64,000 nt of DNA. It comes from Anadara kagoshimensis. Lineage: Eukaryota; Mollusca; Bivalvia; Arcoida; Arcidae. Below are positions 43,704-53,410 of the stretch, in pieces; the first letter of the stretch is position 1; each line of letters starts with the position of its first letter. The translations under genes were made by a program, and so were the position numbers. The notes under the pieces are model-generated. The model did not search any database, was not told the DNA's origin, and saw nothing but the letters and a program-made list of their open reading frames with translations. Where the stretch lies: the NCBI GenBank assembly GCA_021292105.1, contig CM037861.1, forward strand, positions 61,719,566-61,783,565. The letters run 5' to 3'.

Positions 43704-45331
43704 GTGATCTCAATATAATCGAGAACACTAAATTAAGATCTTTACTTTCAAAAGGTCCTAAATATAGAGAAGCTCAACCTTTTACTAGGGAACAGAAATT
43801 CAGACTTGTCATGGATTCTGTAGAAAAGTACGCCAGACGTTGGGCTAAATTAGAAGATGTTGAGCTTGATACCTTATCCGACAGGATAAAGGTTGTGAGA
43901 TCTTTTGTTAAAACTAGGATTGCCAAACTTAAAGGGTCTATGAGTAGTAAACCGTCTTCAGTACTCAAGGATCCAGAAATTAAGGCAATTCTAATAGACA
44001 TACACAACAAATATGTTGTTGTTCCAGCTGATAAGGCTGCCAACAACATTATTCTCGTTTGTAAGAGATTCTACCTTGAATGTCTTATTAAGGAGCTTGG
44101 TTTAGATAGTATATCAAATAACCCTGCATATACTAGAACTAATTTTACCAAAAATTTAGTTCTTTCCAACCATAGGGGAGTTCTCCAGTCTTTCGGTATC
44201 AATCTTAAAGAGGAAGATCTTGATCTTCCTTACTTGTATTGGATTCCTAAACTCCATAAAACTCCATACAAGGATATATAGGAGGCTCATCTAAATGTAC
44301 TACTAAATCATTATCGGTAACTCTAACACAAATTTTGACAATCGTAAAAGATGGTCTTCAGTCTTATTCAGAAAAAGTATATTCTACATCTGAAATCAAC
44401 CAAATGTGGATTCTCAAAAATTCTAAAGAATTACTTGAACATCTTGCTTCTAATACTTCTAATACTTTATCTCATGTAAAAAGTATAAAAACATTTGATT
44501 TTTCTACACTATACACCACTATCCCTCATTCTAAATTGAAAGAACGTCTTAAAGAAATTATTCACTTGTCTTTCTTTTACAAAAACGGTAAGCCAAGATA
44601 CAAATATCTGGTGCTGAACAGGGATTCTTTTGTCAAGCATCATACGGATTCCAAACAAAAATATACCGAAGATACCATCAACAAAATGTTGAAGTTTTTG
44701 ATAGATAACATATTTGTTGTGTCGGTATACCAATGGGTACAAACTGTGCATCATTGCTAGCTGATTTGTTTCTTTATTCTTATGAAGCAAAATTTATGCA
44801 GAACATTGTTAAATCTGGAGAGAAGACTGTCGCCAAATCATTCAACTCAACATACATATATATAGATGACGTTCTGTCTCTTAACAATCCTAAATTTGGA
44901 GAGTATGTAAATGTCATCTATCCTAGTGAGCTTCAAATAAAAGACACGACTGATTCCTCAAGTTCTGCTTCATATTTAGACTTATACCTGAATTATGACG
45001 CACACGAAAGGCTACATTTGAAACTTTATGGCAAACGTGATGACTTCAATTTTTCTATTGTCAACTTTCTTTTTTAATGCAGCAATATACCTGCTTCTCC
45101 TGCTTATGGTGTATTTGTTTCCCAATTAATACGCTATGGTAGAGCTTGTTTCCACTACGGGGACTTTGTACAACGAAGTAGGCTGCTTGCAAATAAATTG
45201 TTGACTCAGGGATATTGCAAGCCTAGGCTTATCAAGGCCCTAAAAACGTTTTATGGCCGTCATCACAGTATGGTTGATAAGTTTGATGTCTCTGTGTCCA
45301 GGATTGCCCTGGATAAATTTGACGTCTCATA
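43704..45331 (+). pseudogene. Penelope-like reverse transcriptase, 5'-truncated and frameshifted
   Basis: Three frames carry successive parts of one protein. Part one (about 43704-44281) runs from GDLNIIENTKLRSLL through VVPADKA to LYWIPKLHKTPY. PKLHK (44244-44258) is a hallmark near the start of PLE RT domains. A one-base shift near 44270 puts GGSSKCTTKSLS and FDFSTLYTTIPHSKL (palm) in the next frame, to about 44720. A small deletion of roughly ten codons there removes the GG..FQQT segment before GIPMGTNCA (44724-44750). The third frame holds the catalytic box YIDD (44859-44870), both aspartates intact, and RDDFNFSIVNF. A further shift near 45070 precedes SPAYGVFVSQLIRYG and the C-terminal GRHHSMVDKFDVSVS, ending at TCATAG (about 45331). 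With at least three breaks it cannot make a full protein. The PLE assignment rests on motif recognition and the tail arrangement. Confidence 0.8.
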
Positions 45332-45525
45332 GTTCCATGTTCCTTTCACAAAATTTTGATTACACACGTGGCGAGTGTAGCTATCTAAACAGGAGGTGTT
45401 TACCTGTCTGGATCAACCGGCCTCACTTTCCTGGTGGAAGTTTACGTGTCTAACCTAACTTGTCAGTTTAAAAGTTTTTACTTTGCCTCTTGATTGTGAT
45501 TCGGACATGGATAAGTATGTTTGTT
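45330..45525 (+). other. PLE 3' untranslated region with conserved fold
   Basis: After the stop codon: CCATGTTCCTTTCACA, ACACACGTGGCGAGTGTAGC, GGAGGTG, GGCCTCACTTTCCTGGTGGA, CGTGTCTAAC, ending TATGTTTGTTTTT. ACACGTG can pair with CACGTGT (here TACGTGT) about 75 bases later. Inside, GGTGCT pairs with AGCACC in better-preserved copies, and ACTTCC or ACTTTCC pairs with GGAAGT around CTGGT. A role in RT recognition during priming is inferred. Confidence 0.5.
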
Positions 45526-45531
45526 TTTTTT

Positions 45532-46080
45532 ATTATTTTGCAACATAGGTACGCAATTTAATAACTAAAAGTACTCTTTATTCAACTAAACCGTCAATCA
45601 ACAATCATAGCATGTACTTTTTGAATGGCGAAAGAGATATTAATAGTTTTTGAAGTTGCGAATACGAATTATAATTATGATTTATTTTGATAGCTTTTGA
45701 CGCTAAAGGCGTTATCCTTTCACGTATATACTACTTCCTAGGAAGTTCCATAAGCGAATTATAAATATATCATTTGAAGTTATCAAAGCCAATAATATTA
45801 GGTAATTTGTATATTTGATCTTCAGAAATATTCTATGTAGAATAAAGTCAGAAGTAATATTGAGATAGATCTCCAGTTATAATATGTAATAGTTTTCCTG
45901 TAGGTGTAAAAAGGTATGGAGCTTATTGATAACGGAACACTCAAAAGGCGTATTTGAATCGGTGATCGTGTCATTATTGAAAAATAATATTTTGTATTAT
46001 TTTAGATGTAACTTGCGGTCACCAAATAAATGTATATTGGAATTGTTTAGTTCTAAGCTTATAATAATAAGAAATAACCA
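45532..46080. other. No gene recognised
   Basis: AT-rich spacer. Confidence 0.4.
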
Positions 46081-46087
46081 AATGTAA

Positions 46088-46562
46088 TGTTAGAAGCTAT
46101 ACGCGTATTTCAAACGTGATGACTTAAATTTTTCTATTATTAACTTTCCCTTCTCTATGCAGCAATATACCTGCTTCTCTTGGTAATGTTGTACTCACAA
46201 TTAATAAGCCATGGTAGAGATTGTTCCCACTATGGAAACTTGATACAACAAAGCAAGCTGCATGGAAATAAATTGTAATCCTAGGTTTATCAACGCCCTA
46301 AAAAAATATTATACTATAAGCAAACTGTTTACAAAACATCGTCGACGCAAGGACTTTTTCATAACACTTAAAAGGTGTATGTAATCAGAACATTGTTGAT
46401 AAGTATGATGTCTCTGTAGCCCAAATTACTTAACAACAGGTGCTTTCCCTTCCGGAGCACCCGGTCTCAATTCTTGTTCTCGTATTTAACTTAATTAGCT
46501 TCAACGTTATTACTTTGCTTTGGGATTGTCTGTTGGACATGAATTAGTATGTTTGTTTTACA
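46088..46562 (+). mobile_element. PLE 3' end with internal insertion
   Basis: Starts at KRDDLNFSIINFPF and continues through the CTGCTTCTC and CCTAGGTTTATCAACGCCCT regions. About 80 unrelated bases (46305-46385) then interrupt before TTGTTGATAAGTATGATGTC resumes and the 3'UTR follows to TATGTTTG. Confidence 0.7.
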
Positions 46563-46970
46563 TTTAGTAGACATCTTTTGATTACATCTGCAAACTGTAA
46601 AAACGAAAATAGTTCTTTTATATAATATCAGTCTCGTTTATGAGGGTGGGGAATTGTAAGTGTATCGCAAATATCATTCATTAATATACTGTTATATCTA
46701 CTTTATGTGGTAAGTTGTCTTAAATGGCTCTAGCTTTAATTAGTATATATTGTCTAAATAAGGTGAAATATTATTTCATTTTTGTTGGTTTTCCGTTTAC
46801 CAAAATATATCCCCCTATGATTTTAATAGTAAAATATATTTGAAAGTAGAATATAAATAAATAGTGCATGGTTTTATTATGTTTGAGGATAAGGAGATGG
46901 TAGGTTTTGTTTTCAAACTCAAACACGGTAGGTCTTGTTTGCTATATTTAATTGTTATATTAAAGCTAAC
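46563..46970. other. No gene recognised
   Basis: AT-rich spacer. Confidence 0.35.
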
Positions 46971-46971
46971 C

Positions 46972-47078
46972 TGGAGACGGAAGCTCACGTGTGTAACCTT
47001 ATTTGCAAGCTTCAATGTCTTACTTTGCTTTGTGATTGCGGTTTTGACATGGATTTGAATGTTTGTTTTTGATTGTAT
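46972..47078 (+). mobile_element. PLE 3' terminus, ~105 bases
   Basis: GGAAGCTCACGTGTGTAACC, TTACTTTGCTTTGTGATTGC and GACATGGATTTGAATGTTTG match the last ~100 bases of the element. This is close in length to the 108 bp unit amplified at 35.7 kb. Confidence 0.65.
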
Positions 47079-48004
47079 TAACGCATCTTTTCCAGCTTTG
47101 GAGATTCTCGAAAAGAACTTTATGAATAACTTTTTCGAGTAATGTCTTTCAATTATTTGTATTATACTTTTCTTGTATATAATTTTCGATTCATTCGCAT
47201 TACCCATATAGGCACCAAAGACCTATTCATTTTAATAATCAAAGACATGGAAATATATATAAAAAAACAATAAAATCTAATATTGTAAAAAATGCAATGA
47301 AAACTGTTAGCGCTTCAAATAATAATTTAATATATTCTTTCCTTGTAAAGAACATGCAATTAATCGAAAAAAATCTGTAAAGAGACAGCGCCGGGAAAAA
47401 CGAAACGTGGTGACAATGACCGACCAACATAACCACTTTACATGACACTCGCGCGTTGTTCTTAAACTACCTTACACTGTAGTTGTTTATTCAACCATTG
47501 CCAAGATTTATATTACCTTCAATTCAGACGTCTTGTTGGCCTGAAAATGCTACTCAACCATTAACAAATTAGGAATTATATAATCCCATTCCCAGTAACA
47601 TGACTAAGTTATAAGAACACAACACACAGAATGTTGATTTGGAATTTAGATAAAGGAAAATTGTCTTTATTGTATCGTAAGGCGTCGTTGTAAATCGATA
47701 GTCTAACAGACCAATGTATTGATAAACATGTTATTGAATATTAACAGTACAACTGGCAGATCATTGTTTTATATTGAATTCTGCGATTTCTGTATGATTG
47801 GACACTTAGTTTGATCTTAAAATCTATCTCGTATTTAACCCTTCACGTGAATTAGCTACACTTTGATGTCAATCTGAACAATAGTCAACAAATAAACCAT
47901 GAAAAGATCATATAAGGTAGTACATTAAAAAACGATTGTAATTGCCTATAGTAAAAAAATGGAATAGAAATTGAACTTTATCAGTGTGTGTTTAATAATC
48001 AGCG
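47079..48004. other. No gene recognised
   Basis: A minus-strand frame of 130 codons spans 46815-47207 and partly overlaps the PLE end antisense. Its lysine- and isoleucine-rich make-up and lack of motif suggest chance. The 69-codon frame at 47239-47448 is likewise unrecognised. Confidence 0.4.
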
Positions 48005-48282
48005 ATTTATGGCCGTCCTCGCAGTATTGGTGATAAGTTTGATGTCGCTGTGTCCAGGATTGTCCCGGATATATTTGACATCCAATTGTTCTCTGTTCCT
48101 TTCACACAATTTTGATTACACACGTGGCGGGTGTAGCTAGCTAGGCAGACTCTTACTCTTCCGGAGCACCCGGCCTTACTTCCCTGGTCGAAGTTCAGTG
48201 TCTATCCTGACTTATCAGTTCCAAAGGTTTTACTTTGCGTCTCGATTGTGATTCGGACATGGATTAGTATGTTTGTTTTTTA
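48005..48282 (+). mobile_element. PLE 3' end, 5'-truncated copy
   Basis: Begins at TTTATGGCCGTCCTCGCAGT (the FYGRHH region), runs through the stop, ACACACGTGGCGGGTGTAGC and GGACATGGATTAGTATGTTTG. It lacks the GGTGCT part of one inner hairpin. Confidence 0.75.
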
Positions 48283-48892
48283 TTCTAAAACGTTTTTCCT
48301 TTCTTGTCTTGTGGTTGTTTTTATCATTCACGTGAATTAGTTTGTCCAATGGTTACTTGTAACAAAATATCGTTTGCGATGAATGTTTCCCAATACATGG
48401 TTTTCTGTTAAAAATGTTTTACTTTTATTATAAAACTCTTCATAGATGAAATCTTAAGTTTTTAGAAGATACGTAATGATTATCAAGAAATATAAAATAC
48501 CATGACGAAGAAATACAATAGGAAACACTCGTAAATGTTTACGCCACAAACTGCGAAAAGGCAAAAGTGGATCTATATAAGCACTTAAACTTAGGAAACT
48601 AAATGATAATCTGGCAAGTGATGATTTTCATCTTGCTACTTGACATTTTTGAAAGAAGTTCAATTTCAATCTCCTTATAATTTGCATTGCATTTATGCTG
48701 TACACGTACTTTAAAAACATATTGACACAAAACGTGTTTTAAAATTCACCATGGGTATGTTACATATTTTGTCAGTGTTCATTTTACAGTCCAGTTGATA
48801 ATATTTTTCCATATCAGTAGTGCTTGGATCAAATTGTTTTGAAGAGTTGAAAATATATATTTGACATTTTATATTTCAATATTCTTTAAAAT
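48283..48892. other. No gene; possible hammerhead-unit scrap near 48814-48870
   Basis: ATCAGTAGTGCTTGGATCAAA matches the CTGAT plus stem I flank of the ribozyme repeat, but the rest of the ribozyme is missing. Otherwise AT-rich spacer. Confidence 0.4.
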
Positions 48893-48993
48893 CTGTATGG
48901 CAAACCTGATGAGTTCAATTTTTCTGTTTTTAACTTTCCTTTTTTATGCAGCAATATACCTCCTTCTGCTGCTTATGGTGTATTTGTTTCACG
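48893..48993 (+). mobile_element. PLE RT C-terminal fragment
   Basis: GGCAAACCTGATGAGTTCAA (the GKRDDFN region) to CTTATGGTGTATTTGTTTC, where it stops and an oppositely oriented PLE tail begins. Confidence 0.65.
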
Positions 48994-48994
48994 T

Positions 48995-49735
48995 GTACAA
49001 TCAAAACAAGCATACTAATCCATGTCCGAATCACAATCCAGAAGCTAAGTAAAAAACGTTGGAACTGACAAGTTAGGTTAGACACGTGAACTTCCACCAG
49101 GGAAGTGAGACCGGGTGCTCCGGAAAGGTAAGCACCTCCTGTTAAGCTACCTACACCCGCCACGTGTGTAATCAAAATTGTGTGAAAGGAACATGGACTA
49201 TGAGACGTCAAATATGTCCAGGGCAATCCTTGATACAGAGACATCAAACTTATCAACAATACTGTGATGACGGCCATAAAACTTTTTGTGGGCCTTGATA
49301 AGCCTAGGCTTGCAATATCCCCAAGTCAAAAATTTATTTGCAAGCAGCCTACTTCGTTGTACAAAGTCCCCGTAGTGGGAACAAGCTCTACCATAGCGTA
49401 TTAATTGGGAAACAAATACACCATAAGCAGGAGAAGCAGGTATATTGCTGCATAAAAAAGGAAAGTTGACAATAGAAAAATTGAAGTCATCACGTTTGTC
49501 ATAAAGTTTCAAATGTAGCCTTACGTGTGAGTCATAATTCAGGTATAGGTCTAAATATGAAGCAGAACTTGAGGAATCAGTCGTGTCTTTTATTTCAAGA
49601 GCACTAGGATAGATGACATTTACAAAGTCTCTAAATTTAGGATTGTTAAGAGACAGAACGTCATCTATATATCTGTATGTTGAGTTGAATGATTTGGCGA
49701 CAGTCTTCTCTACAGATTTAACAATTTATACGCTA
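48995..49735 (-). mobile_element. PLE copy: RT C-terminal third and complete 3' end
   Basis: Reading the minus strand: truncation at 49735, then FNSTYRYIDDVLSLNN (YIDD box at 49660-49671), YDKRDDFNFSIVNFPF, AYGVFVSQLIRYGRACSHYG, RSRLLANKFLTWG, YGRHHSIVDKFDVSVS, stop at about 49199, then the full 3'UTR to the AAACA terminus near 48998. Frames of 104 and 115 codons cover much of it, so it is better preserved in this part than the main copy. Upstream on the same strand lies the two-unit hammerhead repeat. Confidence 0.8.
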
Positions 49736-49767
49736 TAGTAGAGTTACATATTATACTAGTTTTAATT

Positions 49768-49822
49768 TTACAGCACTAGACGGCCGTTTCGGAATACAAT
49801 TTCTCATCAGTAGTGCTTGGAC
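49768..49822 (-). ncRNA. Type I hammerhead ribozyme, copy 2, intact core
   Basis: On the minus strand: AGCACTA, CTGATGA, stem II GAAATTGTATTCC (one A-C mismatch), GAAA, stem III ACGG/CCGT with no extra loop, GTC, then TAGTGCT. Stem I pairs all 7 positions (49811-49817 with 49772-49778). Every catalytic core base is present. The palindromic stem III suggests cleavage in dimeric or concatemer transcripts, which the tandem arrangement would provide. Confidence 0.8.
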
Positions 49823-50106
49823 CAAAATTATGAAACCAAAATTATTTTGAAGGTGTTGAAAAGCAACCCAAAGGACTAAAATATATTTTACCAAATTAAG
49901 CTAAGGAAATACTTTGCATGAGGAAGTATACCTTAGTTTTTGAGAAATTTCAAATTTTAACTTGCAGGAAGTTTAGACAATTATAATATATTTCTGACAA
50001 TAATATTAAATTATTGCCTACTGAGTTTGTGATATCCTCTAGGCACCAGCCACCAGCAGAGATATCTGCTCAGGGGTTTAAATTACATATTATACCAGTT
50101 TTAATT

Positions 50107-50161
50107 TAACAGCACTAGACGGCCGTTTTGGAATACAATTCCTCATCAGTAGCGCCTGGAC
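50107..50161 (-). ncRNA. Hammerhead ribozyme, copy 3, core mutated
   Basis: CTGATGA and GTC are intact, and stem II is the best of the set (GGAAT paired with ATTCC). The GAAA core reads AAAA, as in copy 4. Stem I pairs 7 of 7 if two G-U wobbles are allowed. Expected to be inactive. Confidence 0.7.
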
Positions 50162-50275
50162 CAAAATTATGAAATCAAAATTATTTTAAAGATGTTGAAA
50201 AGCTACCCAAAGTAGCAAAATATATTTAACCATATTAAGCTAAGGAAATACTTTGCATGAGGGAGTATACCTTAC

Positions 50276-50790
50276 TGTGCATAAAAGTTATTTTGAACAT
50301 GCATATATTGCGATTAAACTTTTATTTGTATCTTTTTGTTAACATTTTTATTATATTTCAACAAAGAAAAGAGAGACCTAAGTGGAAAAAAATATGTTTT
50401 CTTTTTAATCAGTCTATGTGAGTGTGTGCATACCATAAATTTTGCCACTTTTTCAATAAAATCAAAATGATTAAGTACAAATACTCCTATTAGGTACCTC
50501 AATGGTTATATGTAGGTCGTCCAGGTGTGAATTGTCTTGATTCAATCACGCAGGTAAAAGGTATATTCATTTGTAATTTGGGGCCCAAATGGATAGCTGG
50601 AATACATATTTTCTGTCACAAATGTGATTTTTTCTATATACAGACGTTAACCAAAACATGCAGCATTGACAAAAATTTAATTTTTAGTTAGGTCTTTGAA
50701 TAGTAAATAAATATGCACTGTTGATTTGTCCAAGCGATTCTTTATTAAAATGTAATTTACAATATTCCATGTTCAAAATAGCCTGTATGC
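50276..50790. other. No gene recognised
   Basis: AT-rich spacer. A 62-codon minus frame has no motif. Confidence 0.4.
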
Positions 50791-50794
50791 ACAG

Positions 50795-51165
50795 TAGTTG
50801 TTGCTTGTTTTCACTATGGGGACAACAAAGGAAGCTGCTTACAAATAAATTATTGACGCCAACATTTTGCAGGCCTAGGCTTATCAAGGCTCTCAAAACG
50901 TTTTTTGGCCGTCGTCACAAACTTGTTGATAAGTATAATATCTCTATTCATAAATACCCTGATATACATTGTATTTGAAGGTTTATGTTCCTTTCAATCC
51001 CAGCTTAAAATACACGCGTGGCGGGTGTCACTAGCTAAACAAGAGATGCTTACCCTTATGGCCTCACTTTCGTGGTTGAAGTTATCGTGTTTAACCTAGT
51101 AAGTCGGCTTCAAAATTTTAACTTTGCTATGGGATTGTGGTTCGGACACTGATTAGTATGTTTAA
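50795..51165 (+). mobile_element. PLE 3' end, 5'-truncated copy
   Basis: Starts in CTTGTTTTCACTATGGGGAC, continues through RKLLTNKLLT and GRRHKLVDKYNISI (a divergent but still open 85-codon frame to 50978), then the 3'UTR with a deletion around the GGAGCACC hairpin. Confidence 0.75.
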
Positions 51166-51349
51166 TTTGAATTTTGCCACTCCACTCTAAATATATTGGA
51201 AGTCAACCAGCAGACTGAAAGAATTAATTGGTATAATATTGGATGATAGGTCATTATTTTTGTATTAATAAAGAAAGAAACTGTTGATAGTGTTTGGTGT
51301 TAAAAGGATATGGAAAATAATACATAAACCAAATGTCTTAACAATGATT

Positions 51350-51592
51350 GGAGATGTGTCCAAGATTGCCCTGGATATATTTGATGTCCCCTAGTTCCAT
51401 CTTCCTATAAAACAATTTTGATTACAAACGTGGTGGGTGTAGCTAGCTAGCTAAACAAGAGATGCTTACCCTTTCAATGCACCCGACCTTACTTTCCTGG
51501 TAAACGTTCACGTGTCTAACTTCACTTGTCAGTTCCAAAGTTGTTACTTTGCCTCTTGGCTGTGATTCGGACATGGATTAGTATATTTGTTT
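51350..51592 (+). mobile_element. PLE 3' end, 5'-truncated copy
   Basis: Begins at GTGTCCAAGATTGCCCTGGA, includes TAGCTAGCTAGCTAAACAAG and CTTTCCTGGTAAACGTTCAC, and ends at GGACATGGATTAGTATATTTG. It is about 185 bp downstream of the previous tail, in the same orientation. Confidence 0.75.
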
Positions 51593-52399
51593 TTGATTTT
51601 AAAGTTGTTCGCTTATATGACACGGAAAAATGATAATTAAAATTAAAAATTGTTAATCAAGTTTATAGTTGATATATATATATATTATCACATTTTATGC
51701 ATCAAACCTTCAAACTTCAAAACAGAGGGTTAACCAGTTGGTGAATATAATCAGCATTTCTTCACGGACTTTTTACTTCTAATTCAATTTATGCCATCGT
51801 GAAAAATGTATAATAGTTACAGATTTTACAGCTTCAACTTTCCATATCTCATCTGTATACAACAAATTTCTACTTTATAACTATTTGTCTCAACAATCTA
51901 CTTAACATTGATTTTCTTTCTAATGAACATTTATATCCATGTAACATAAATATTTTATTAAGAAGCAACTTAAGATATTATGATTTGATAGTAAGATGAA
52001 GGGATTGTGTCTTTAATGGTCCATATAAATCAGACAGTTGACTCTCTTGTAGACAAATATATTGATTAACAGCCATTGGCTAAGGCGAAAACAGGATTGT
52101 CATGTTTCTTTATTGTATTGTTGAGTTTTTAGTGAACGATCAATGTCATCTTTATTTATCTTGATTCGATTTCGTCTTTAGGTTGTCTTTGTTTATATGC
52201 AAATAAGAAACGTGAATCTTTGTGTTTAATTTCTTACCAAACAAACATGACACATACAAAGAGTAACATATCAATACAATTTAAAAATGAACTGTACATG
52301 CGCATATTAAAAAAATTCAAGAGGCCATTTTATTCTATAAAGGTTTAAAATAATATTCCAAGTAATTAAGAAATGCAAATGATGGGGCATTAATGCAAA
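51593..52399. other. No gene recognised
   Basis: AT-rich spacer without credible frames. Confidence 0.4.
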
Positions 52400-52752
52400 A
52401 TCAAAAACAAACATACTAATCCATGTCCGAATCACAATCTAGAAGCAAAGTAAAAACTTTGGAACTGACAAGTTAGGTTAGACACGTGAACTTCCACCAG
52501 GAAAGTGAGGCCGGGTGCTCCGGAAGGGTAAGCACCTCCTGTTTAGCTAGCTACACCCGCCACGTGTGTAATCAAAATTGTGTGAAAGGAACATGGAACT
52601 ATGAGACGTCAAATATATCCAGGGCAACCCTGGACACAGAGACATCAAACTTATCAACAATACTGTGATGACGGCCATACATGTTTTTGAGGGCCTTGAT
52701 AAGCCGAGGCTTGCAATATCCCCGAGTCAACAATTTATTTGCAAGCAGCCTA
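52400..52752 (-). mobile_element. PLE 3' end, near-consensus copy
   Basis: Antisense of AAACATACTAATCCATGTCC through GACACGTGAACTTCCACCAG, CCGGGTGCTCCGGAAGGGTA, the stop, and back to GCAAGCAGCCTAC (the RSRLLANK region) where it is truncated. All 3'UTR stems pair. Its close match to the copy at 48995-49735 makes both look young. Confidence 0.8.
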
Positions 52753-52993
52753 CAAATATCATGACAACAAAAAACAGTCTGCTACACGAAATGAAACACA
52801 AAAAATTATCTGAGAATAGCTTACTTTATCAAAAATTATAAAAGAAAACTTTCATCTTCTCCGATCAAAAACATATAGTTCAAATATTGACAAATGTAAA
52901 TTTTATGGATCAATGGTTGGTTGAGAGACCTAATGTCCAGGTCGTCTAGAGATTTGCAATCAGTGGTCCAAATATGTGTTTTTCTGGTCTTGC

Positions 52994-53410
52994 CTGACCC
53001 TTTACTGTAGATTACTTTAACATCGCTAGTATCAAATTTCGCTTACTTTCTTCTGAGCTTCATTTCGCTAATACGAGTATTCAGGTGGATATTTAATTTC
53101 GCGCCAATTTCTTGGAGGCTATATAGTTTATATAGTTATATAGTTTTTCGTAAACGATTTAAAGGAAACTTTATTCAAGCCTGTTTATTGGGAAATTTCA
53201 ATGGAACCTTGCAAGTTACGGTGAAGTTCACGATTTACTTTATTGCATCTAATATGGAATGGTATATATAACTTTTACGATTGCCGCCATGTTTTAAATT
53301 ATTACGGTAATTATCGCGATTATTGGAATATTCACGAATATTTGGATTCGCGACTTAAGAGTCCTCGTGAAATATCTCGCGATAAAAAAGTAATCTACAC
53401 TACTGGTAAT
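52994..53410. mobile_element. MITE, ~415 bp, with long worn TIRs
   Basis: ACTGTAGATTACTTTAACAT CGC at the left (from about 52993) is inverted as GCGATAAAAAAGTAATCTAC ACT at the right (to about 53402). The interior is rich in CGCGA and ATTCGCG words. A 63-codon frame inside is not credible. Confidence 0.6.

Larger units (their letters stand above)
43548..45525 (+). mobile_element. Penelope-like element, longest copy (tail + RT body + tail)
   Basis: Begins with a copy of the element's own 3' region (CATCCCATAGTTCCATGTTC at about 43571 through GTGGAAGTTCACGTGTCTTA at about 43700). This joins directly to the interior of the RT reading frame, which is followed by a second, complete 3' region (45330-45525). 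A 3' end placed ahead of a 5'-truncated body is the partial-tandem arrangement that gives Penelope elements their pseudo-LTRs. The two 3' regions flank about 1.6 kb of coding remnant. No GIY-YIG endonuclease domain is visible: the reading frame ends shortly after the KFYGRHH block. Confidence 0.8.
49740..50275 (-). mobile_element. Two tandem hammerhead-ribozyme units (339 bp period)
   Basis: The first unit (49740-50079) and the start of a second (50080-50275) share TTACATATTATACTAGTTTT or TTACATATTATACCAGTTTT, the ribozyme, and the stretch ending CTTTGCATGAGG.AGTATACCTTA. Stem I bases at 49772 and 50111 are 339 apart. Head-to-tail hammerhead units of 300-400 bp are the genomic form of retrozymes, and hammerheads also sit in PLE pseudo-LTRs. 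The PLE RT fragment directly downstream on the same strand (48995-49735) fits the second reading. Confidence 0.75.

Noticed and set aside
46815..47207. 130-codon minus-strand frame
   Set aside because: Overlaps a PLE tail antisense, is rich in K, I and S, and has no motif. In AT-rich DNA such a frame can occur by chance.
48814..48850. Fifth hammerhead
   Set aside because: Only the CTGAT and stem I flank remain. The GAAA core, stem III and cleavage site are absent.
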